From positions 6,876,001 to 6,940,000 of the forward strand of contig JARDYH010000001.1 of NCBI GenBank assembly GCA_029215795.1: a stretch of DNA of 64,000 bases. The letters run 5' to 3'. The notes below the pieces were generated by a model. It made no database searches and had not been told where the DNA came from. It worked only from the letters and a program-made list of their open reading frames with translations. Of the stretch, positions 1 to 11,800 are shown one piece after another. The position numbers were made by a program, and so were the translations under genes. This stretch comes from Anniella stebbinsi. Its lineage: Eukaryota > Chordata > Lepidosauria > Squamata > Anniellidae. The stretch's first letter is position 1, and each line of letters begins with the position of its first letter.

Positions 1-1040
1 GGTGGTACATGATGGGAATGGTGGTACATGAACGGGAATTTGTGAAGGGGGCTAAGAAGGCAGTTGAAAGCGGCTGTCAAAAAACTAAGTTGGCCATTAG
101 AAAAAGAAAAAAAAAACCAAATCCATATCAAAGGTCACCAAAATATGTGCAAACTTTTGAGATCTACAGATTTCTTCATCAGGCAAGATGGTACAAAAAG
201 GAGGTGTGTATATATGTGTATGTGAGAGGGGGGGGGGTTAGGATAAACTTGACCAAGTCATCTTTCTTCCCCTACCCCGTTTTTCTCTCCCCACTCCACA
301 AAATCTACTGTTGGTGACATCTTTCCTGATGCGCATATATTTGTGCCTTTAAATCCCATTCATTTCAATAGCTCTACTCTATGTAAGACCCCCCACACAC
401 CCAAAGAACTCAGAAGTGTGTACATTTTGGGACCCTTGTGTTGGCATAATAAAGGTATTACACGAATACTTTTTTTAAAAAAAATCAAATGGTTTTGATT
501 ACGATAACCACCAAGAGAGCTTGGGAAGTTGGGCAGTATGGGAATGTCAGGACCGGCCCTTCCATAAGGCAGATGTGAGGCAGTCGCCTCAGGCAGCAGC
601 TTTGGGGTGTCGTAAAAGGGTGCAAGGCGGTTGAGCATCCAAGATGTACACAAAAGAAGAGAACGGTCTCAGGATGAATTTACCAGACGCTTTCCAGCAA
701 TAAATTCATTTATAGCATCCTGAGACCAGTCTCTCTTTTTGTGTGCGTGTCATAAAAGGGCGTCCAATGAATAGTTATTATTTACTGTGTTGTTATTGTA
801 TTTCTACTACAAGGATGTGGAGAGGTGCTTATGGCATTTTCTGCCTCATGTGCTAAAACGACGTGGCTTTGGGTGGGTACTATGTACCTCGACTTGGGTG
901 GGGAGCTGCTATTTACTGCTTGGACCAGCCCTGGGGAAATGTAATTAATGAACGATATGACTATATTGCTAATAAATATTGCTAATAAATAAAAACAACA
1001 ACACAAATCTATATATAAATCAGGCGTGTGAAGCATCCCC
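1..1040. other. Upstream flank of LRCH2, no gene seen
   Basis: No supportable coding sequence. The stretch is moderately AT-rich with a G-run near 229-238. A divergent repeat lies at about 545-610. An imperfect inverted repeat lies at about 645-750: the GGTCTCAGGATG-like arm near 665 recurs inverted near 716-727 (CATCCTGAGACC). Short open frames here are not conserved-looking and none has a recognisable domain. Confidence 0.5.
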
Positions 1041-1044
1041 TCAC

Positions 1045-1460
1045 AGGAGAAGGGGGGGGGGGCGCCTCTGAGGCGACCTTTTGTCAGCCCTGAGGAGAAG
1101 CGCTTCACAGCCGCGGCCCCTCCCCCACCACGCGGCGGCGAGCGGGAGCGCGCGCGCGCGCTCTCTCTCTCTCTCTCGTCCGCGCGCCCCTCTCCGCTCC
1201 CTGCCTCGCGTGCGCGGCCGCGTCCCCGCCACTCCCCTCGCTCGGCGCCTGCGCAGTCGGCACTCCGTTCTCCTCAGCCTGCTCTGCCTGCCGCTGTTTG
1301 TTATTATTGTGGCGGGGCGGAGGAGGGTTTCGGCGGCGGCGGCGGCGTCGATGGCGGCCGGGCAAGGGGGAGGCACCATGGCCAGCGGCGGCGAAGGCGG
1401 GGGTCCCGGGCCTGGACCGGGCCCCGCTTCAGGAGGCGGCGGCGGCGGCCCTCCGTCGTC

Positions 1461-1491
<31 letters not shown>

Positions 1492-1860
1492 TGCTCGGAG
1501 CTGGGCCCGGGCGCGGGCTTCTTCGGCCTGGGCCTGCCGGCGCACCTCACGCTCTCGTACCCGGGCACCGGGCCCGCCTGGGTGGCAGGCGGCGGACTCT
1601 CGGGCGGCGGCGGCGGCGCTTCGTCGGCCGCCGCCGCCGCCTCCTCGTCCTCCGCCGCCGCTTCCTCGTCGCCTCACACCGGCCGCAGCCTGGAGAAGAC
1701 CCTCGAGGAGGCCGCCAGCTCGGGCATCCTCTGCCTCAGCGGCAGGAAACTTCGCGAGTTCCCCGCCGCCTCTTGCACCGCCACAGCCGCCACTGCTGCC
1801 GCCGCCGCCTACGACCTCAGCGACACCACCCAGGCCGGTGAGCGAGGCGGCCGGGGAAGG
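1045..1860 (+). promoter_or_regulatory. CpG island and promoter region of LRCH2
   Basis: Base composition changes sharply at about 1050 from AT-rich to very GC- and CpG-rich, and the island runs through exon 1 to just past its splice donor. It contains GC-box-like tracts (CGGCCCCTCCCCC near 1113), a CG/CT dinucleotide tract at about 1149-1178 and an NRF1-like TGCGCA core at about 1249-1254. No TATA box stands at a convincing place, as is usual for CpG-island promoters of widely expressed genes. The exact start site cannot be read from sequence alone. Confidence 0.75.
1351..1837 (+). CDS. LRCH2: LRCH2 coding exon 1
   Basis: Encodes residues 1-162 plus the first base of Asp163. The start at 1351 (MAAGQGGG) aligns with the family N-terminus, but its context is weak at -3. 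A second in-frame ATG at 1378 has a near-ideal GCACCATGG context. The exon is low complexity: Gly runs, nine consecutive Pro, then Ala and Ser runs. It becomes recognisable at residues about 119-150 (SLEKTLEEAASSGILCLSGRKLREFP) and again at YDLSDTTQA. The donor is G|GTGAGC at 1838. Confidence 0.92.
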
Positions 1861-4800
1861 GGGTGTGTGAGGCTGGGCCGAGGGGAGGGGTCCCCAAATA
1901 GGGGAGGGGGTGACGAAGTGAGGGCAGGGCAGGATAGAGCCTCTCCCCCAGCAGGGGCCCTCTAGAGGCGTCGGACTACAGCACCCATCACCCCCAGCCA
2001 GCATGTCGGGAGCTGTAGCCCATCGCCAATGGAGGGGAGAGGCTGTCAAATGTGGGGTGTGGGGGTGAAGAGCCGTTAGAGAAGGGGGAGGGGGGACGAT
2101 CTAGGGGCGTACCGGGGAGGGGGCCTGGAGGATGGGGAGGAGGTGTCCGAAATTTGGGGAGGGGGGCAGGAGGAGTGAAGACGGAGGGGTGGGTGGAGTT
2201 GCGCGTGCAAGGGAGGGGCGAAGGGGGCGAGGGTGTCAAAGGGGGCTCTTAAATGGGAATGGGGGTTTTGTTTAGGTGGGGGGCACAGGGTGAGGGTTGT
2301 GCAGATCTGGGTTCGCAAGGCGAAGCTGCTGTGTGGTGGTGGTTGGGGGGGACGCAGGGCCCCCGGCGCCTTGTCTGCCTTTATTTACACGGTGCCCTGT
2401 TTTTTCCAGGCGGCTGAGAACAATTAAAATCCACCACAAAGATGCCGTGCAAGATGTTAGGGGTGCTCGGTGAGGTTTTCCTGCCCCATTGACGGGGCTT
2501 GCAATGGGAGGCATTGCTGCAGATGGGTTAGCGTTGTTGGGGGGGAACCTGGCTGTGTGGACGGGGGAAGGTTTTGTAGGGCTTCTCATGCTGTAGCGGG
2601 AATGTTAGGTCAAAGACATATTGGAGTTGGGGCTGGAGAAGGTGATGGTGTTGCATTGAGATGGGGCAATGCTGAAATGGATTGGGAGGGAGGGAGGAAG
2701 GGGAGAGTAGCTTGCTGCAGAAAGGAGGGTTAGTTTGCAGTGTCGCAGAGCATTTTGGAAGAACTTCTTTGTAGAGATAGGAGAGGGTGAGGGATGGGGC
2801 TGTATTGCATGTTTGTCAGGCTTTGTGTGTGTGTGTGATTTTCCTTTGTAGTGGACATCTGAGGTGTGTGGGAGGTGATGGGGATGGGTTTGCAGAAAGA
2901 AACCCTGAGGATTAAGGTAGGGGGCTGGATTGTGGGTTGCTGAATTTGTAAATCTGGCAATTTTGTGCATTCACAATGTGAAGCTTTGGGATTTGGATTT
3001 GAGCCTAGGTTAAGAGAGGGCGTTAGAGAATGAATGTAATAGCATTACTTTAGTTGGTTGGAATTGCAAGAGAAGAAAGGAAATGACAAGTAGGTGTGAT
3101 TATAGGGAGGTCATGGCAAATTAGTCTCGACATGTGCACAATGGCTCATGTAGGTAGTTGCCTTGAATGAGTTGCTTTAGTATAAAAGATCTGTACGACT
3201 GGGACATTGGTTCAACATTGCAGACTGTTTCAATCCAGCAGGACGTAATGTTTTTGGGTATGTCTTCGAAGTGTAAGAGAGGAGAAGGTTACCAAATACA
3301 CATACACTGGTTTGTTTGTAAATGCAAACAAATCTATATGTTATGGTTTTATATAGACACTGTTATTTAAAAATATAGGCAGTTCTTATTAAAGGTAATG
3401 TTATAAGACCATTGTGAAAGTAATGAGGTGCATAAGCTTCAGGAAGATTTGGGGTTTATACAAATGCAGTAAGGTTATTTGTCAGAGCTGTAAACTTTTT
3501 ATTAAACCCAATCTGGTGTTTTGCCATTCCTTAAAAGTGACCATTATATTCACTTGGATACTGAGATGGTGGCTTAGGGTGAGATATCATTCTAGTTTAT
3601 CATTCTGAATGCAAGACTGCAGCATTTTTGTCCATCTGACAGTTGTATGCTCTGGTGGTCTCTGCTGCATACTTATTCTTCATTATTCTCTGTTGTGGGC
3701 TACATTTTGGATCTGTGTTAAGTTCTTTATTTAAAGTAGACAATGTTGAAGCTCAGATGAGACATGGTATAATGTTTTGCGATAATCACCGGTGGGTTTG
3801 TTTACCCATTGTGTGTACATCTTCAAGCATGAGTTGGTTCCAGTTACCTTAGAAACGGTGCAATTAAAACATGAAATAAAAGTAATTTTTCAGTTTATCT
3901 TTCTTATAAACAGACAATATGAGATATATTGCACAGACTTAGGTTGTTATTATTTACTTATATAGTACTGTCAATATTTATCAGCATGGAAGAAGAGTTA
4001 CTGGGTGACAAGTCAGTCATATCACTGATCTAGGGTCCCTAGAAGGCGTTCATTGACTTAACACTATCGCCATAATATGTGTTGGCACTAGTACCTTAGG
4101 ACACCTGTGGCTAAGTGTTGTAGCACCATAAATAGTGTTGTAACACCATAGAGGCAAAGGTCAAGTAACTGTTCTTGGTCTGCAGCCACTTGAAAACATA
4201 CATTCTTCTCCTCCTGACATGGTAACAGTTCAGGTCATATTTGTTGAAAATATTTCTGTGTCATCTGACCAGCAGGGGTGTTGAACCTCTTTCACCATGA
4301 AGGCATTCCAGTGGTGGTAGGGGCCAAAGGCACAAGGGGTGATGCCAAAATACCTAAAATGCAATATATATATATATATATATATGCATATTTTAACTCA
4401 AAGGGCCTTCTCTGTGGTGGCCACTCCACGCCATTGGAGCAACATGCCATCAGAGGTCCACCACACTCTGTTATTGCAGGCTTTTAAGAAGGCCTTGAAA
4501 ACATATTATTTTACCTTCTCTTGAAATGATTGTTGCTGATATTGCCTTTGTTGTTGCTGGTGGTTTTATTGTTGGCTTTTAGTGTTGTTTTATTGCCATT
4601 TTATTGTGTTCATGTCTTTATTTCTTTTAACATTTTAACTGCTTTTATATTTTTATTGCTGTAAGCCACCATATCTATCTATCTATCTATCTTACTGCCA
4701 GTAAGTAACTAAGCTTTAGGAGAGATATTCCAAGATTTTAGAATGATGAGCGTGTGTAATATGGAAAAGCCAGGAAATCATCAAGCTATCAGTGGGTGGG

Positions 4801-7800
4801 GTCGGTGGGTGGGTTTAATTTAAAAACAGCAATAAAATGGCCATCATGGCTTGTTTGCTGGATTTAATGAATACTGTCAACCTACATTTATTTATTTCTT
4901 TATTTCGTTTATATCCTACCTTTCATTCAAGGACTTGAAGATGGGATACATGGTTCTACCCCCCCATTTATCCTCACAGCAACCCTGTGAGGTAGGTTAG
5001 GTGATTGACCCAAGGTCATCCAGTGAGCTTCATGACTGATTGGTCTACCCAACTTTAAATTGACACTCTAATCAGTCATGCCTCAATGTGTCTTGAATTA
5101 GGAAAGGTTTAAACTCCAATCAGGATCCTTTCAGGTTGTTGCTACAGCTCCCACCTGCCCCAGCTATGTTGGCTAAAAAAGTCTTACAGCTCAAAGCAAT
5201 CCCCAACCAGCCATGCTGGCTGGGAAATGCTGGGAGTTGTAGGACTTATTTCTGTTTAAACTTGCATGAACTTTGTGCTGTCTCTTACCGCTTCCCTTTT
5301 TGGTGCATACTGCCACCAAGATCAAAAAAAGATGGAATTGTTCATCTCCATCAAACCATGTTTTAAGTTCCTGGTAACTGTAGTTTCCCAGCTTTGTCAT
5401 AGCAGGAAACAGTGTTTAATTAAAGAAGACCTGGGGTAATTGCAACATGCTGAGAAGGGAAGGAATGGTGTGTATAGGCACAACACATTGAGCTGAGAGA
5501 TATACTTCTGAACTGAACTATCTTCTATCTTTCTGTCCTTCCCCGGGCTATCTTCTATACAGGAGCAATAATGGAGAACAAATGACACCATGTTCTTCCG
5601 GGTCATACCATATTCTTGAATTCCTTCTCATTGAAAAGGAGCATAAAGCCCTAAGGTAGCATCTGCCAGAGTTTGTAAACTCCAGCTGAAGCTTGTTATG
5701 CAGACAGACGTACTGCCAAGGAAGTTCATGTTCTGTGCATGTGCTTCTTTAACGAGAATGGAATGTGGTTTCCTGACATGGCTTCTTTTTAAGACAAGGT
5801 TTATAACATTCATAATTACAAAGAGAAATTTTTTTAAATGTATGGGCAGCGTCTGCTTAAAGCACAAGGAGCAAAATGTACTTTGGGCTGCCAGTGGCTA
5901 AAGGCCTTGTGGAATGCAGTGGTGAAGTACATTTTAATGGTGTAACTTGCATGTTTTTGGATACAGAACATGGGAGCTTTTTCAGTTGCTTTTTATTTGG
6001 AGTAAGGCCAGGCCTGTGTGCTGTGCCAGGAGAATTGTGCTAAAACAAGTCTCTTCAGAGCCTTGTATGGCAGTCATGGGATTGAGAGTCGTAATGCTCT
6101 TCTCTGCCACCGGCATTTAACTAACATGCACAACAAACTGCCATCTGGGCCTAGCAGAAGAATGGCGGTGAGGTTCAAGCCATATGGGAGGAGAACATCT
6201 TAACTCTTATCCTCTTGAGTAGTGTATAGAAAAGTAGAATGTCACCACTGATGGTGTAGGGATCTGCAGAAGGGCCTCTGATGAGGATATAATACTTGGG
6301 CAGATTCATATGGAAGGAAATGATTCTTGAGATATCTTTGTCCTAAACCACTTAGAGCTTTGAAAGTTCTGCATTTATGTTTCTGACTGCTCAGTGTGTC
6401 TCAGACCATTCTTCCTCTTTGTGAACAATTAAGGTGAAGTGTCTTAGTCATGATTTATTTGCATCTGCTGAGAACTAAATACAATTAGTGTCTCGGAAGG
6501 GCTAAAATACAAACATGGCTGGTCGATTGAGGAATGTTTTCTGGAATAGTACTGCTTTCAGGAGGGGCCGGAACCAACCCAACGTTGGTGCCTCTCTGAC
6601 CTCCAAGGGCAGGGAGTTTCAAAGAAAAGGGGCTACCACACTGAAGGCTCTTCTCCAGGTGGCATGTGGAACCACAAGGAGATTTATATGCCCTCATTCC
6701 AAGTACAGATATTTCCCCAAAGTGGTATACAAACACCAGAGTTAACATTTAAAATAAACAAAAACCAAAAACAATAACTTAGGGAATGGTCCAATGCCCC
6801 CAGGCAGTGTCTGAGAGGCCATAGGATACTTTGGATTCGCAGATCCGAGATTGGAGACAGTGCTCTACCCCCCCCCCCCATCGCAGGACCAGGGAAGGGG
6901 CATTTCAGGGGGGAGTGGAAGAGACTGTAGAGGCCAGAACTGAAGCTATCCTGAGGCCTCTCCAGCCTCCTTCCCTCTCCCTCCGAGACACTTTTGCTAG
7001 ACAGGCAAAAAAGCCCATCTAGTAAAAATGCAGGGTGGAGGGAGCAGCGGAGACTAATTGCACCCTTAATTTCAAGCCAACCATTATATCATTCAGTCTA
7101 AAATTGCAGCTGCTAAGAGCAGCATACAGCAATAAAACCATTAACCTGCCCATGTAAGTAAAAGCATTCTAAAATAAAGATGTTTTTAGGGCTGACCGAA
7201 AGGAGGGAGCCAATCGTGTAACTTCGAGAAAGGAGTTCAAGAAATATGGGGTCAGCATAACTACCCCTCTTGGCGGGCACGCGATCAGGATTTCTGGAGC
7301 TAATTTTAATGCTTAAGCAGGTTTATATGGGTGCTCTAGGCAGTTGACTGCCTAGAGCACCCATATGAACCTACCTGAGTATTAAGATTAGCTCCAGAAA
7401 TCCTGCCCCCAACTTGCCCCCAAACCATTCAAAGAATGTTGGCACTTTGAACTGAGTTTGGAAATCTTAGGGATCGCCTCACCTCTTATCTCTGCCCAGT
7501 CAGAGGAAGCACTCTTGAGGATGCCACGTGCTGCTGAGGTTTGAATCAGGAGCACTTGCAGTAGATCATTTAGCATTATAGCACTCATCCTCTGGAATGC
7601 ATTACCAATTGACATTAGACAGGTGCCCACAATTCAGACATTTAAACATCTTCTGAAGGCACATTTCTTCACACAGGCTTTCCCTGAAGTGTGACCCAGC
7701 CAGCTGTGGTCTATACCTCACAGCAGAGTGCGCAGTTTTATCGTTGGTTAGTATTTTTATTGTGTAGTGTTATTGTTATATTTTAATGTGGTTTTGATGG

Positions 7801-8845
7801 TATGATATTGTTATTTCACCACTTTGAAACCTAGTGGAAAGCTGTTTATAAATCTAATGAATAAATAACAATTTAATTGGGCAGCTGATGCAGAATTGAT
7901 GCAATATGGTTCAAATACTTTTATTCTCATTCTCCTCCATGCCTGCCCCAAAGTTTACTTTTCCTATTTAAATTCTTTCTTCTTGTTTGAAATACTGATG
8001 AAATACTGTCTGGAGAGGAACTGTGAGGAGAGGCTGTTGAATAGAATTTCATTTACTGGTGTCTTTCCTTAGTAAAGAGCCTTGTTGTAGCTTTATATCA
8101 GATAAGACGTGCTGTGTTGAGTCTCGAAGTTGCCCCTTCAACCTAAGGGCATGAGTAAATTAAACTGCTCCATCACCAGCCTGCTTGAGGCCTTCATTAG
8201 GTATGATGTTCTGCCAGACTTTTCTGACTGTCAGAATTGTGCCTGAGAATCTCTCTCCTTGCAGGTAGTTTGCATGTGTTGATCACCATATTATAACTCT
8301 GCTGTGGATGAAAAAGATAATGTATTCATAAATGTACTCTTACCTAATTTCACAGCAAGAGTAACATCCCATACTCAGCAAAACCAAACACATTTTAGCG
8401 ATTGTGTTCTTGACACTGTTCAAGTATAGATCAACAAGTATTGCTTTTTCAAAGAGGAAAAGGGAGTCTTTGTATGTAGCTGTGTTCTTAAATGTTGGCG
8501 TGACTGTGGCTTAGAAGAGTCCTGTTCCTTTTCCTGATAGGAACGAGAGAGCACCAGCATGTACCTGTGAATAATAGCCTGGGGCATAGTCGACACTAAG
8601 CTGTACCGTGGATATTATTATTATTAATAATAATAATAAATAGATTTATATATTGCTGTCCATATTTTAAAATATCTCTAAGTGGTTTAATATGAACCCA
8701 TGAGAGCAAATGAACAGGGAACAAACTTTTATTTTTAGTGGTAAGGGATTTATTTTTATTATGCTTTGTTGAATTGTGTGCCTCTTATGCTAATAGTGAT
8801 AGTAAAACAAAAAGATTAACAAAGAAGATGCACATGCATTTTAGT

Positions 8846-8879
<34 letters not shown>

Positions 8880-11800
8880 ACACACACATACACACACACA
8901 CACAAACACATCACACATAGAAACATAATCTCCAATCCTTAGCAACAAGAAAAGATAAATTCCGTACTTTGGAAGCAAATTATTAACCCCTAACATAGCA
9001 GTTGAGAGCTGTGAAAATGGCAGGTGTCAACAAGCCAAACTGAGGCCGTAATAGAACCTTAGTGGCAGGGCCTTCTCTGTAGCGACACCCATCATCTGGA
9101 AAACCCTCCCTCTTGCAGTTTGGAAGGTGGAAAATGTAACATCCTTTAAACACCTCCTGAAAACGTATGTTTCCATGCAGGCTTTCCCTGGGCTGTAACT
9201 GCTGCCAGGTTTACATGGTGTTTTTAAAGCTTTAAAGCTTTATATTATATTTTGATTTGTTGTATTTTATGGTTTTATTTGTGAACTGCCTAGAGAGCCT
9301 TGGTTATTGGGCAGTATAAAAATGTAATGTAATAAATAAATAAATAGATGAGGCATCTGTAACTGATCAGTATTCAACATCCTGCTGTTCTTGTGCAGGA
9401 TAGATAAGCCAGGAAAGTTTTTTAAAAAGAAGAAAATGGCAGCTGAAACATAATGAGGAAGAAACCGCCTTAATTTAGTATTTCCTCAAACAGAGGAATC
9501 CATTCACGCCCAGAAGATTTAAAATGCAACTCATGTATTCCTTCAGCAACAAGTTGCCCTATGTTTAGAATGAATATTTGCTTACAGCTAAAATGTCAGA
9601 TTCTGGAAATGACAGGTAATGGCACGCACCTCTTTTCCCGGATTTGGAACAGCAATCAATCTTGCACAGTCTTGAGTGGGGCTTTTGTGTTGTTGAACTA
9701 AACAAATAGATGAATTAAGCTGCTTGCCAGAACATTAAAAAAAATTATAGAAGAGTGCAAAAAGCGGGTTTAAGGGGGACAAACAGTGCACTGTGGGTCC
9801 CCCCCCCCCCAGCAATGGCCTTAGAGACTTGAGTTAAAAGCAATAAAGAAAGCACCACATATATAAAATATCACCTCAGCTCACCCCTCTGTGTTTGCTC
9901 CAACTGATGGGTGAATTGTGTGAGATCAAAAACAAATAATGCCAGAGTGGTATTTCAGCTCTGATAAGAGTTGTCAGGACACATTGCTAGGCTAAACAAA
10001 TATGTTTAACATGGAATTCAGTAATACATGGTTATTGGCTTGTGAGCAGCAGAAACTTCATCACATGAGTTTTACTTTTATTTACAAATGTATATAATGT
10101 TCAAATTAAGTAGGTTTTTAAAACTCTGAATGGTAGAATTAGGGTCTAAAAGATGTGTAAGATGTGATCATTTTACAAAGCTTCTGCTTGATTGGTGCAA
10201 TTCAGATTGAAGGGTATTCTATGTATGCTGTACGGATGTGCCAGAATGGGTGGAAAGGGACCTTGAAAAATAACTTCTCCTTCCTCTCTATATCTTTTAA
10301 GAATGAAAGACAAAGAAAGCTGATAGTACTTAGTTGGAATTTGTTGACAGAACTGGATCTTCTACAGTACTAATAATATTTGGTTTGTTGATCTTTGAAG
10401 CAACGTTAACTCTGATTTGTCCCAACAGCAGGGAATGCGTGGCATACTGGTCAGTTAACTGCCTATTACTTGACACTGGTGAAATATTATCCAATATTAT
10501 AAGAATACTACTGTGTGCATAGCTCCATATCCTTTTTATTTATGTTGTCATTTTTAGCAAGGGCAGGAGTGAGGGCAGCTTGCCCCCTAGCCCTACAGCA
10601 GTTGGGCAAACCTAGGAGCATAGCAAAGCAACTCCCACTGACTACTTGCTATACCATTTATTCTGTTTCCCTAAAAAGATGGTGCAAGTACCATTTGTTC
10701 TGGGAAATGGGGAGAGATTGCAAATATCAGTTAATGTGTGGCTACTGTTACTGAATTAGTGCAAAGCATGCAAATCCTTACTACAGACTAAATCGTCAAT
10801 TTCCATCATTAACAGTGCAATCCTTACTCATAAGTAAGTCCTTTTCGGTTAAATGGGACTTACTCCCAGGTAACTGATTAGGTTTGCTTACTAAGGCTGG
10901 GATCCTGTATCTATTTAAAACCCCATTGAATTCCATGTGTCTTACTTTTGGAGCTTGTGCTGTAAATGTAGCAAGATCTCCTCTTGCTATAATGGTTCAA
11001 GACATGAATATAGTTGCATTATTGGTACCAGATTATTTCTTGCTGCTCTTCAGCTCCTATGTATTAAGCTTAAATTGATTTTTGAGTCTAATCTTGGTGA
11101 TTTATGGCTTTGGCAACACGCAAAGAAATACATCTGAACTTTGCAGTTTGAATGAGAAGCCACTGGAGCTAATGGGGCCTGGGATTTGACAGAACATCTT
11201 TGACATGATTCCATTTTTTGCATATGCTAGGAAACTCCAAATCCCTTTGAATCCAGGGAGTGCAGTTCACTGATGTGCTTTCTGCCATTTGAGCTACAGA
11301 GCTTTCTATTATAAACCTAGAGTTTGCACTAAAAGCTTGTGTTTGGATTTATGCACTTTCCTTCCCCCCTTTTTTCTTTTGTTTTGTTCCATGGATTTGT
11401 TTCATTGAGCAAAATAAGAGGTGTGAGTAGGCAAAGCATTGTTTCCTGCTTGTGTTCATGAATGCATTCATCAATGCTCCAGGCACAAAAGCGCTCCCCG
11501 AGGGGTATGCAGGCACACAGAAGCTGCGAGGCTGTTCTTATAATGAGGAATGCAAAATTATATGTGCCCGAACACTTTTGTCTCCAAGTGACACTAAGGT
11601 GGTAGAACTCCAGGGATTAAATCATCTTGAATTAACTGCTGCTGGGAGTACCCCAGTATGGAGGTGCTTATGACTTTGAGGTGGCTTCTTCAGCTAAAGA
11701 ATTTGGATTTGTGGTGGAAGGCCAGGTTAAGAAACTCAAAGGGTTTCATGCAAGTGAGTATTGAGGAAAGTGTTTTCCATTTACAGATGTTTTGGAATGC

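Noticed and set aside
1041..2049. Long minus-strand open frames opposite LRCH2 exon 1
   Set aside because: They arise from the GC-rich triplet repeats; residues are Arg/Gly/Pro/Ala runs without domain content, and the + frame matches LRCH2.
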